From positions 1 through 15,837 of the forward strand of contig CAIWSO010000323.1 of NCBI GenBank assembly GCA_903915315.1: a DNA stretch of 15,837 bases. The letters run 5' to 3'. The notes beneath the pieces are model-generated. The model was given only the letters and a program-made list of their open reading frames with translations. It did not search any database and was not told the origin of the DNA. Positions 7,172 through 14,379 of the stretch are shown here, one piece after another. The position numbers and the translations under genes were made by a program. The stretch is from an uncultured Spartobacteria bacterium. Lineage in GTDB: Bacteria; Verrucomicrobiota; Verrucomicrobiia; Chthoniobacterales; Terrimicrobiaceae. Every line of letters begins with the position of its first letter. Within the stretch, counting starts at the first letter, position 1.

Positions 7172-8016
7172 GCCGTCGTGTCGCCATTCTTGGCCCAGGG
7201 CTCATTGGCGGCTCGCTCGCCTTGGCCCTAAGCCGTGTCGGTCAGCCTTGGCAAGTGAGCGTTTGGGCCCGCCGCGAGGAAGCCGCGCTGGAAGCCGCCG
7301 CGCTCTTGCCCCGCTGCCATGTCTCTTGCGATTTGGCCTCTGTGCTCGCTGATTGCGACATCGCCGTTCTTTGTATGTCGCCACAGGCGATTCAGCACTG
7401 CGGTGAAGATTTAAAAACCCATCTGCCCGCATCGGCCACGATCACCGACGCAGGGAGCGTGAAGGCGAATATTGTGGAAACCTTGGAGATCACGTTCGGC
7501 GGTCGCTTCATTGGCGCGCATCCGATGGCGGGATCCGATCAAAGCGGCATCCAGGCGGCCCGCGCGGATCTCTTCGAAGGGGCCACCTGCATCCTCACTC
7601 CGACTCCCCAATCCGAAGCCAAGGCCCTTGAGATCACAAAGGCGCTCTGGACAGCCACAGGCTGCAAACTTCGGGAAATGAGTCCGCAAAATCACGATCG
7701 CGCCGTCGGCCGTATCAGCCACCTACCACATGCGGCGGCCTCCTGCCTCGTCCACGCGGCCCTAGCACAGGATCCCACGTTGGCTGATCTCGCAGGGCCG
7801 GGATACCGTGATTCCACGCGGGTTGCCGGCGGCCCGGAAGGAATGTGGACCGAAATCCTCTTCGACAATCGACTCGAGGTTATGAAGGGAATCCGCGACT
7901 TGCAAAACACGCTCGAGACATTGAAGCTCGCCCTCGAGCGAGGAGAGAGACAGGGAGTTGAGGCCATTTTGGCGGATGCCCGAAAACTCCGCTCCAATCA
8001 CCCGATTACGAAATGA
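7135..8016 (+). CDS. tyrA: Prephenate dehydrogenase
   Basis: Prephenate (or arogenate) dehydrogenase oxidatively decarboxylates prephenate to 4-hydroxyphenylpyruvate in tyrosine synthesis. From ATG 7135 it has 293 residues: Rossmann motif GPGLIGGSLA (20-29), DAGSVK (105-110), AHPMAGSDQSG (128-138), and the helical domain with HDRAV and ISHLPHA (His196, His199), which carry substrate-binding and catalytic positions in the family. There is no C-terminal ACT domain, so feedback control by that route is not expected. The ATG lies 37 nt inside the lipoprotein gene. A CTG at 7168, overlapping the lipoprotein TGA as CTGA, would remove 11 residues that precede the Rossmann strand, so the start is open. 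It overlaps aroA by 4 nt. NAD versus NADP use cannot be told with confidence. Confidence 0.92.
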   Translation: MPLLGQDLSGSLSRRVAILGPGLIGGSLALALSRVGQPWQVSVWARREEAALEAAALLPRCHVSCDLASVLADCDIAVLCMSPQAIQHCGEDLKTHLPASATITDAGSVKANIVETLEITFGGRFIGAHPMAGSDQSGIQAARADLFEGATCILTPTPQSEAKALEITKALWTATGCKLREMSPQNHDRAVGRISHLPHAAASCLVHAALAQDPTLADLAGPGYRDSTRVAGGPEGMWTEILFDNRLEVMKGIRDLQNTLETLKLALERGERQGVEAILADARKLRSNHPITK

Positions 8017-9422
8017 TGGCATCCAAGGAAAAACACACACTCAAATCTCGCAAGGCGGCCCGCATAGAAACCGAGATCACCGTCCCGCCGGACAAGAGCA
8101 TCTCGCACAGAGCGGTTCTTTTGGCCTCGCTCTCGAATGGCGCCTGTACAATCACCAATTTTTTGGAGGGAGAGGACTGCCAAAGTACCGCGAAAGCGAT
8201 GCGCCAACTCGGCATTTTCATCGAGTCTCCGGAACCCGGCACACTCGTAGTGGTGGGCAACTCCGGCCGATTTACGAAAGCCTTCGGCGATATCGATTGC
8301 GGCAACTCCGGAACAACGATGCGTCTCATGGCGGGCATCCTGTCCGCACAAGGATTTCGCTCCCGGATGATCGGCGACGACTCCCTATCGAAGCGCCCGA
8401 TGCAACGGGTGATCGATCCCCTGCGCGAGATGGGCGCGGAGCTTTCCGCCGAGGGCACGAAGTCGTGTCCGCCGCTCTGCATCGAGGGCGACAGGGAGCT
8501 TCACGGCATCACCTACCGCCTTCCCGTAGCCAGCGCCCAAGTGAAAAGCGCCGTGCTTCTCGCAGGGCTTTTTGCCAAGGGCACTACCACCGTGATCGAA
8601 AACGTCCGCTCCCGTGACCACACCGAGCGGATGTTCGAGTTTTTCCTCATCAAAACAAAACGGGAGGAAATCTGGGAAAATCCCAACTCTCCAAAAAACC
8701 GACGCCTCTTGGAAGTCCGCACCACCATTGAGGGAGGCCAAATTCCCGAGTCGAGAGACTTCGCGGTTCCAGGCGATATTTCCAGCGCCGCATTCTGGCT
8801 CGTCGCCTCGGCGGCCCAACCCGGATCCCGCTTGCTGGTAAAGGATGTGGGACTCAACCCCACTCGCACTGGTATCATTGACGTCCTCATCCGGATGGGT
8901 GCGCGCATTCGTGAGGTCATCGAAACCTCTCTTCACGGTGAACCCATCGGGAATATTGACATCAAGGGCACCACTCTCCAAGCGACCACGATTTGCGGGG
9001 CCGAAATCCCGAACGTGATCGATGAAATTCCCGTGATCGCCGTTGCCGCCGCGCTGGCGAATGGCACCACAATCATCCGCGATGCGGCAGAACTTCGAGT
9101 CAAGGAGACCGACCGCATCGCCGCCGTGGCTTCCAATCTTCGTGCAATGGGTGTGACCGTGGAGGAATTTCCAGATGGTATGGCCATCACGGGCGGCTCG
9201 CCGCTCAAGGGCGCCAAACTTCCTTGCCACGGCGATCACCGCATCGCCATGGCCTTCGCTGTCGCGGGTCTCTTTGCAGAGGGAGATACAATCATCGAAG
9301 ATACCGCTTGCGTGAATACCTCCTACCCCGGCTTCGCTGAAGCACTCCGCCACATCCAAAAAGGTGGCCACATCAAGGGAAGCACACCTGTTCTCAGCGG
9401 ATTCAAAACACCCACACCATGA
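8013..9422 (+). CDS. aroA: 3-phosphoshikimate 1-carboxyvinyltransferase (EPSP synthase)
   Basis: EPSP synthase adds the enolpyruvyl group of PEP to shikimate 3-phosphate, step six of the shikimate pathway. The 469-residue product is longer than the usual 430-450. Seen in order are PPDKSISHRA (25-34), DCGNSGTTMRLMAG (95-108), SKRPMQRV (126-133), RDHTERM (201-207), VPGDISSAAFW (252-262), NVIDEIPV (334-341), RVKETDRIA (362-370) and HGDHRIAMA (406-414). The NSGTT pattern resembles Bacillus-type enzymes. Two oddities: about 15 extra residues between TERM and IEGGQ (209-239, charged and Asn/Pro-rich), and about 20 extra at the C-terminus. ATG 8013 overlaps the tyrA stop (ATGA); a second ATG at 8016 is equally possible. 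Overlaps cmk by 4 nt. Confidence 0.95.
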   Translation: MMASKEKHTLKSRKAARIETEITVPPDKSISHRAVLLASLSNGACTITNFLEGEDCQSTAKAMRQLGIFIESPEPGTLVVVGNSGRFTKAFGDIDCGNSGTTMRLMAGILSAQGFRSRMIGDDSLSKRPMQRVIDPLREMGAELSAEGTKSCPPLCIEGDRELHGITYRLPVASAQVKSAVLLAGLFAKGTTTVIENVRSRDHTERMFEFFLIKTKREEIWENPNSPKNRRLLEVRTTIEGGQIPESRDFAVPGDISSAAFWLVASAAQPGSRLLVKDVGLNPTRTGIIDVLIRMGARIREVIETSLHGEPIGNIDIKGTTLQATTICGAEIPNVIDEIPVIAVAAALANGTTIIRDAAELRVKETDRIAAVASNLRAMGVTVEEFPDGMAITGGSPLKGAKLPCHGDHRIAMAFAVAGLFAEGDTIIEDTACVNTSYPGFAEALRHIQKGGHIKGSTPVLSGFKTPTP

Positions 9423-10063
9423 CCATTATCGCCATCGACGGACCGGCCGCATCTGGAAAAAGCAGCGTCGCCAAGCGGCTCGCCCGACGCATCGGATTCT
9501 TCTACGTGAATTCGGGCTCGATGTATCGCGCTGTCACATGGGAATTGCTTCGACAGGGCATTGACCCCTCCAATCCAGAAAGCGTGCAATCTTCCATCGC
9601 ATCGATGGATCTGGGTTGCGGATTCAACGCCGAAGGCGAATCCTTCATTCGCATCAACGCTCAAATCCCGGATGCCGAATTAAAAGAAAGCGGAGTCAAC
9701 AACTCGGTCTCCACTGTCTCCGCGATTCCCGCCGTCCGCCACCTCATTGTGGCACGCCTGCGTGCCCTCGTGAACGAGCACAATGTGGTGATGGAGGGTC
9801 GCGATATCGGATCCGCTGTTTTTCCCGATGCCCCGCATAAATTCTATCTCGATGCGACACCCGAGATTCGCCGCCTCCGACGGGCCGCTGAAGGCCTGAC
9901 GGACAGCATCGACTTGCGGGACAAGCAGGATTCCAGCCGCGCCGAGGCCCCACTGCAAATTGCCGAGGGGGCCTGTGTGGTGGATACCTCCCACCTCACT
10001 CTGGATGGCGTTGTGGAAAAAATCTTCCAACTCCTGACCGACGCAGGCCTCACTCCCCGATGA
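9419..10063 (+). CDS. cmk: Cytidylate kinase
   Basis: CMP/dCMP kinase phosphorylates CMP and dCMP with ATP, recycling pyrimidine nucleotides in the cytoplasm. The 214-residue product (E. coli 227) has the P-loop DGPAASGKSSVAKRLA (7-22), NSGSMYRAVT (31-40; usually D-[ST]-G-x-[MI]-Y-R), MEGRDIGSAVFPDA (125-138) with the nucleotide-binding Gly-Arg, and the lid-like segment with Arg167, Asp171 and Arg174 leading to APLQIAEGACVVDTS (177-191). Asn31 in place of the usual Asp before [ST]-G is the one visible deviation. ATG 9419 overlaps the aroA TGA. The gene overlaps plsC by 4 nt. The pairing of aroA with cmk is common in bacteria. Confidence 0.95.
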   Translation: MTIIAIDGPAASGKSSVAKRLARRIGFFYVNSGSMYRAVTWELLRQGIDPSNPESVQSSIASMDLGCGFNAEGESFIRINAQIPDAELKESGVNNSVSTVSAIPAVRHLIVARLRALVNEHNVVMEGRDIGSAVFPDAPHKFYLDATPEIRRLRRAAEGLTDSIDLRDKQDSSRAEAPLQIAEGACVVDTSHLTLDGVVEKIFQLLTDAGLTPR

Positions 10064-10674
10064 CAATTGTTTACAATATTTTTTACAACCTAGCGAAACT
10101 GCTCGCCCGCATGTTTTTTTCCATGCGGGTGGCACATCCCGAACGCATGGTGGAATCCGGCCCGCTCATCATCGCCGTCAACCACTCAAGCTTCTTCGAT
10201 CCCCCACTGGCGGGCATCTGTAGCCGCCGCGGCGTTTACTATCTAGCCCGCAACACACTTCTTAAATGGCCTTTCTTCGGCCCGCTTTTTCCTGCCATGA
10301 ACGTCATTCCCGTCGAGCGCGATGGCAACGACATGACCGCGTTGCGTGAAGTCATCAAAAAAGTGAAGGCTGGCAATGGGATCGTCCTTTTTCCAGAGGG
10401 AACCCGCTCGAAGGACGGCCACTTGCAACCGGCCCGCGCCGGCATCGGTCTGGTGATTGCAAAAACCGGCGCTCCTGTCCTGCCAATGCGAATTTTCGGA
10501 GCCTACGATGCCTTTCCAAAAAATGCCAAACGCCTCCATCTTTCTGAAATCACCGTCGTGATCGGTGAGCCGATTCACTTCACCCCAGAGGAAATTTCGA
10601 ACCCTTCGCGTGAAACATACCAAAACCTGAGCGACCGGGTGATGAATGCCATAGCCGACCTCCAGATCCCATGA
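10060..10674 (+). CDS. plsC: 1-acyl-sn-glycerol-3-phosphate acyltransferase
   Basis: PlsC-type acyltransferases convert lysophosphatidic acid to phosphatidic acid at the inner membrane. The 204-residue product has the catalytic H-x4-D motif NHSSFFDP (His42, Asp47), a substrate-binding block including FFGPLFPAMNVIPVERDG, and FPEGTRSKDG (111-120). The N-terminal 20 residues are hydrophobic and may anchor the protein. The ATG overlaps the cmk stop in ATGA, and its own stop overlaps the next small gene in ATGA. cmk followed by plsC is a common arrangement. Another acyl-acceptor is possible in this large family, but the motifs and context fit phosphatidate synthesis. Confidence 0.92.
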   Translation: MTIVYNIFYNLAKLLARMFFSMRVAHPERMVESGPLIIAVNHSSFFDPPLAGICSRRGVYYLARNTLLKWPFFGPLFPAMNVIPVERDGNDMTALREVIKKVKAGNGIVLFPEGTRSKDGHLQPARAGIGLVIAKTGAPVLPMRIFGAYDAFPKNAKRLHLSEITVVIGEPIHFTPEEISNPSRETYQNLSDRVMNAIADLQIP

Positions 10675-10826
10675 TTTCCACCGAACGCACCTGCGCTCCA
10701 CTCCCCTACCTCGCCCTCGCGACCCTTTTGCTCTATGTGCTTCTCTCGGCTGCCCCCTATATTCTTCCGCCGGCGAAGCTCTCCGTGAAAGTGATTGCCC
10801 CGCAGACCTCACCTGTAGGGAATTGA
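10671..10826 (+). CDS. 51-residue single-pass membrane protein, unknown function
   Basis: This short frame starts at ATG 10671, overlapping the plsC stop in the same ATGA form as the three junctions before it, and ends at TGA 10824-10826. The product begins with about 11 polar residues, has one hydrophobic helix (about 12-32, including YLALATLLLYVLLSAAPYIL), then a short hydrophilic tail of about 19 residues with two lysines. The start context and the strongly membrane-like composition are the evidence. I know no family for it. It may help a neighbouring membrane enzyme such as PlsC, but that is only inference from position. Being the last gene in the coupled chain, it would be translated from the same message. 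Confidence 0.6.
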   Translation: MISTERTCAPLPYLALATLLLYVLLSAAPYILPPAKLSVKVIAPQTSPVGN

Positions 10827-10852
10827 TTGAATCGCCATGCACTCCGTATAAA
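10823..10852 (+). promoter_or_regulatory. Candidate promoter giving a near-leaderless mRNA
   Basis: TTGATT (10823-10828) and TATAAA (10847-10852) are spaced 18 bp apart. Transcription would begin about 7 nt after the -10, at or just before the ATG at 10861, leaving almost no 5' leader. The -35 overlaps the stop codon of the 51-residue gene. Confidence 0.4.
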
Positions 10853-10860
10853 TTGGAATC

Positions 10861-11385
10861 ATGTTCAAAGAACACGACTTCAATTACGCGATGGAAAATA
10901 CGCGCGTCGTGGTAAGCCCGCAAAGCGCCATTGAGACATTCGGAGCCACCCGCTTCAGCTTCACACTGCTTACCGAGCCGTTGGATGAAGTGAACTGCGT
11001 GCGAGTTCGTTCCGGAATGATCGAGGCGGAACGCCCCCGCATTCTTTCCCCCTCGCATTTCAGAAAGTTGCTCTTGGATGGATTCGGTGAAGAAGCCCGA
11101 GACTATGCCGATTGGCTGGAATCCAACGCTTCCGTTGCCCGCATCCTTCGCTACGGATTCCAATTTAAAAAAACCGACCTTTCCGAAAAAGTCCTGCATG
11201 AGTCAATGGAGTCGGCCACCGATCGTCTCGAAGATGAGATCCGTGGACTCGCAGACCCCTTCGGCGCCCTCATCGCAGGAGTGGACGACGCTTGGGAGGT
11301 TTGCCTGCTCAAATTTTCGATGGAAATGATCCAACGTTCCGCCGGTGGCAACGTCGCGGAGTGGACAAGACGTGGCCTAGTTTGA
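10861..11385 (+). CDS. Conserved protein of unknown function (174 residues)
   Basis: A soluble acidic protein of 174 residues with no signal peptide or membrane helix. Notable segments are EHDFNYAMENTRVVVSP (4-20), IETFGATRFSFTLLTEPLDE (24-43), RVRSGMIEAERPRILSP (48-64), FGEEARDYADWL (75-86), YGFQFKKTDL (98-107) and GVDDAWEVCLLKFSMEMIQR (140-159). The many charged and aromatic residues look conserved, and I recall similar proteins in Verrucomicrobiota, but know no activity. No nucleotide-binding or metal-binding signature is evident; Cys46 and Cys148 are the only cysteines. It begins 34 bp after the 51-residue gene, behind a good promoter-like pair, so it probably starts a new transcript. Confidence 0.8.
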   Translation: MFKEHDFNYAMENTRVVVSPQSAIETFGATRFSFTLLTEPLDEVNCVRVRSGMIEAERPRILSPSHFRKLLLDGFGEEARDYADWLESNASVARILRYGFQFKKTDLSEKVLHESMESATDRLEDEIRGLADPFGALIAGVDDAWEVCLLKFSMEMIQRSAGGNVAEWTRRGLV

Positions 11386-11436
11386 TTTACGTATTTTCAT
11401 TCTCCCTCGGCAAAGGGTAGATTTCACAAGCATTTT

Positions 11437-12282
11437 ATGATTTTCAAAGCTCTCACTATTCTTCTGCTCGTCGCCGCCGTTTTAGGCGGGAGTGCCTACT
11501 TTGTCTACGACCTCTACTACAAAGATAAAAAACTGGATCTCATCGAGCAGACAGCACCTCCCACGCCGGTTCCCAGCCCGACTCCAGATCCGAGCGTAGC
11601 AGCTTGGGATGCGCTTAAGCCCACCGCTGCAAAGGACACGATTGAAGCACGCGAAAGCGTAAAAGCCTTCATCACGGCCTACCCAGAATCCGTCTGCATC
11701 CCAGAGGCCAGCGCCGCACTGGGCCGGATGAATCTCGTTCTTTTCCGCGATACCGCCGCGACGCCCGCCAACACCGTCTACACCGTCAAAAAAGGAGACT
11801 CCTTGGCCAAAATCGCGTCTGTGACAAAAAACAACGTCGAGCAGATTCATTGGGCCAATCAACTCTCGAGCATCAATCTCCAGATCGGCCAACAGCTCCT
11901 CATCCCCTCACTTAACACCTCCGCCATATTGAACCGCGAAAAGTCGACCCTCATCGTTTTCAACCATGGTGAATTTTTTAAGGAATATCCGATCGTTTCC
12001 CTCACCCTCACCGGCGGGGCATCGAAGGGGGAATTCGAGACCAAGGTCGCTGACCGTGTTGCCCGCAAAGGTGAGACCCGTGTTGCTTTCGGAGCCAAAG
12101 ACTACGCTGAAACCGTGCGTTTCGTTTTACTGAGTCCCGGCAGCGTGTCTATTCATCCTGCCCCCACGCCAGCGGCGGATGGCACGATCCCGCCCAACCC
12201 ACCTGGCATCGTACTGAACCTAGCCGACTTTAACGACATCTTCGCCCTCCTTAAAACAGGCACGCCAGTCACCATCAAATAA
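11437..12282 (+). CDS. LysM protein with a degenerate L,D-transpeptidase-like C-terminus
   Basis: A 281-residue envelope protein. Residues 1-27 hold one membrane helix or uncleaved signal; 40-54 are a Pro/Thr linker (PTPVPSPTPDPS); 55-110 are helical; 115-157 are a LysM peptidoglycan-binding module (YTVKKGDSLAKI to LQIGQQLLIP). The remaining 120 residues follow the layout of a YkuD L,D-transpeptidase: TLIVFNHGEFFKEYPI as the opening strands, IHP (His240) where IHG is usual, and GTPVTIK at the end. The catalytic SxGCxR block, however, reads PPGIVLN (255-261), so the Cys is Ile258 and the Arg is Leu260. If the alignment is right, it binds the wall but cannot cross-link it. It lies 51 bp after the unknown gene and 7 bp before accA. 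Confidence 0.82.
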   Translation: MIFKALTILLLVAAVLGGSAYFVYDLYYKDKKLDLIEQTAPPTPVPSPTPDPSVAAWDALKPTAAKDTIEARESVKAFITAYPESVCIPEASAALGRMNLVLFRDTAATPANTVYTVKKGDSLAKIASVTKNNVEQIHWANQLSSINLQIGQQLLIPSLNTSAILNREKSTLIVFNHGEFFKEYPIVSLTLTGGASKGEFETKVADRVARKGETRVAFGAKDYAETVRFVLLSPGSVSIHPAPTPAADGTIPPNPPGIVLNLADFNDIFALLKTGTPVTIK

Positions 12283-12289
12283 TCCGCCC

Positions 12290-13246
12290 ATGAGCAAGAC
12301 CACCTTGGACTTTGAGAAACCCATCATCGAACTCGAACAAAAGCTCCACGAGCTGAAAAAGCAGTCCGAAGACCGCCACATCGATCTTTCAGGCGAAATC
12401 GCCTTGATGCAAAAAAAGATCGAAGCCACCCGCAACAATATCTACGGCAACCTCAGCGCTTGGCAGCGTGTCCAAATCTCCCGCCACATCGAGCGTCCGT
12501 TTTTTCTCGATTACGTGCGCATGGCTTGCACCGATTTTGTGGAACTCAAGGGCGACCGCCTCTTCGGCGACGACCCCTCGATGCCTGGCGGTCTCGCTAC
12601 GATCGATGGCATTCGTTGCGTGATCATCGGGCAGCAAAAGGGCCGTGATACCAAAGAAAACCTCTACCGCAACTTTGGAAGCCCACATCCGGAGGGCTAC
12701 CGCAAGGCCCTTCGTCTCATGCGTCTCGCCGAGAAGTTCGGCTTCCCTTTTGTCGCCCTCATCGACACCCCCGGGGCCTATCCCGGCATCGGTGCGGAAG
12801 AACGCCACATCGCCGAAGCCATCGCCGTCAATATTCGCGATATGATGGTGCTTCGAACACCCATTGTCTCGATCGTTATCGGTGAAGGTGGTTCCGGTGG
12901 AGCCTTGGGCATCGGCGTGGCCGACCGCGTTCTCATGCTCGAAAATGCCTACTACTCGGTGATCAGCCCCGAGGGATGCGCGGCCATTCTTTGGAAGCAT
13001 CGCAAGCATGCCGCTGAAGCCGCTGCAGCACTCAAACTCTCCGCACCCGATCTCATGGCGATGGGACTCGTGGACGGCGTAATCCCTGAGCCACTCGGGG
13101 GCGCCCACTGCGATCCCGAAGCCGCCGCGACTAATTTAAAAACTTCCGTGACTCAGGAATTAAAGACCCTCATGAAGGTTCCAATCGATCAACTCCTCGC
13201 TGCGCGCTATGAAAAATTCCGCGCGATGGGAGTCTTCGAAGAGTGA
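12290..13246 (+). CDS. accA: Acetyl-CoA carboxylase carboxyltransferase subunit alpha
   Basis: AccA pairs with AccD to move the carboxyl group from biotin-BCCP to acetyl-CoA, making malonyl-CoA for fatty acids. The 318-residue product matches the family (E. coli 319). It has a helical N-terminus (FEKPIIELEQKLHELKK, 8-24), RHIERPFFLDYV (65-76), GDRLFGDDPSMPGGLA (88-103), NFGSPHPEGYRKALRLM (128-144), LIDTPGAYPGIGAEER (157-172), GEGGSGGALGIGVADRV (198-214) and ISPEGCAAILW (225-235), the last groups forming the CoA and oxyanion regions. The ATG at 12290 is clear although no Shine-Dalgarno site is seen. accD is not in the window. An Lpt permease gene follows after 19 bp. Confidence 0.97.
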   Translation: MSKTTLDFEKPIIELEQKLHELKKQSEDRHIDLSGEIALMQKKIEATRNNIYGNLSAWQRVQISRHIERPFFLDYVRMACTDFVELKGDRLFGDDPSMPGGLATIDGIRCVIIGQQKGRDTKENLYRNFGSPHPEGYRKALRLMRLAEKFGFPFVALIDTPGAYPGIGAEERHIAEAIAVNIRDMMVLRTPIVSIVIGEGGSGGALGIGVADRVLMLENAYYSVISPEGCAAILWKHRKHAAEAAAALKLSAPDLMAMGLVDGVIPEPLGGAHCDPEAAATNLKTSVTQELKTLMKVPIDQLLAARYEKFRAMGVFEE

Positions 13247-13265
13247 CGCGTCTGGTTTTTTCAAG

Positions 13266-14378
13266 ATGAGAATCATCGACCGCTACGTGGCCTCGGGCGT
13301 CCTGCTCACGGCAGTGATTGGCGTGTTGATCCTCAGCCTCGTGCTGGTTTTGGGGAATATTTTTAAAGAACTCCTCAACGTTCTCATCAACAACCCCGAT
13401 GTCCCGATTGTCACCGTGTTGGCCTTCATGGCCTTGGTGTTGCCGTTTTCACTCACCTTCACCATCCCTTGGGGCTTTCTCACCGCCATCCTACTCTTCT
13501 TTGGAAGAATGTCCGCGGACAGCGAGCTGATCGCTTTGAAATCGAATGGCGTGAGTATTCCCAGGATCTGCATGCCTGTCTTTGTGATCGCGACCGCCCT
13601 CTCCATGGTGTGCTTTTGGATCAATGCGGATGTGGCTCCGCGGGCCGAGCAGGCCATGACACGCGCTGTTGTGGATATCGCAACCAATAATCCCATATCC
13701 CTCTTCCGCGCGGACGAGGTCGTGGATCAGTTTCCCGACCGACGGGTTTATGTGGGCGGCAAGGATGGCAACCAACTCAAAAACATCCTCGTTTTTGAAA
13801 TGAACGATGACCAATACCCCACAAAAATGGTCTTTGCGCGCGAAGGGATTCTCACTCCGGATATCGAAAATTCCCGACTTTTGCTGCGGCTTTTCGATGC
13901 CCGCTTCGAGCAACGGGATTCCGAAAATCCTCAGGATCTCTCGAAAATCCAACAGGGCATCGTGATGAAGGAAGGCGTTTTTCCACTCCAACTCGACAAG
14001 TTTTTGAAAAATGCGCAGTCCAAGAATCGTCGCCTCAGTTCCTACACGCTCCCAGAACTCTTTGAAATGCTGTCGCAAACCGAGGGAAAAAAACGGCTCG
14101 AAACACTGGTGGAATTCAACAAACGCTTTTCGATTGCCCTCTCGTGCATGGCGTTTGCGCTCATCGCCATTCCTCTTGGCGTGACGACCCACCGCAAGGA
14201 AACATCCGTCGGCTTCGGCCTCAGCATCGTGGTCGCATTCAGCTATTTTTTCTTTTTCATCATGGCCGACACGTTCCGGGGAAATGCCGCGGCCTTCCCC
14301 CAGTTCCTCATTTGGATTCCAAACCTCCTCTTCTTCACGCTGGGAAGCTGGTTGTTCGTCCGACTTGCTAAACGCTGA
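13266..14378 (+). CDS. LptF/LptG-family LPS export permease
   Basis: A 370-residue inner-membrane protein of the YjgP/YjgQ (LptF/LptG) family. Partners LptB2FG pull lipopolysaccharide from the inner membrane and pass it to LptC. There are three N-terminal helices (about 11-33, 48-80, 100-120), a periplasmic jellyroll-like region (about 125-285), and three C-terminal helices (about 287-370). The loop FGRMSADSELIALKSNGVS (79-97) is the family's cytoplasmic coupling segment that meets LptB. Whether it is LptF or LptG cannot be decided from one copy. The ATG at 13266 is chosen because MRIIDRYVASG is the typical family start; a frame opening at 13209 overlaps accA. Its stop is 1 bp before the hydrolase ATG. 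Confidence 0.9.
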   Translation: MRIIDRYVASGVLLTAVIGVLILSLVLVLGNIFKELLNVLINNPDVPIVTVLAFMALVLPFSLTFTIPWGFLTAILLFFGRMSADSELIALKSNGVSIPRICMPVFVIATALSMVCFWINADVAPRAEQAMTRAVVDIATNNPISLFRADEVVDQFPDRRVYVGGKDGNQLKNILVFEMNDDQYPTKMVFAREGILTPDIENSRLLLRLFDARFEQRDSENPQDLSKIQQGIVMKEGVFPLQLDKFLKNAQSKNRRLSSYTLPELFEMLSQTEGKKRLETLVEFNKRFSIALSCMAFALIAIPLGVTTHRKETSVGFGLSIVVAFSYFFFFIMADTFRGNAAAFPQFLIWIPNLLFFTLGSWLFVRLAKR

Positions 14379-14379
14379 T

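Noticed and set aside
7958..8617. 219-codon open frame on + overlapping tyrA and aroA
   Set aside because: Out-of-frame shadow; Arg/His/Gly-rich translation typical of a frame-shifted GC-rich gene.
8385..9371. 328-codon open frame on the minus strand
   Set aside because: It is wholly antisense to aroA, which is certain from its motifs; the translation is low-complexity with no family likeness.
10243..11199. 318-codon open frame on the minus strand
   Set aside because: It lies across plsC, the 51-residue gene and the unknown 174-residue gene, and its product has no recognisable domain. It is a shadow of GC-rich coding sequence.
11419..11432. CCCT...AGGG small hairpin before the LysM gene
   Set aside because: Four base pairs and no T tract; too weak to call a terminator or regulatory site.
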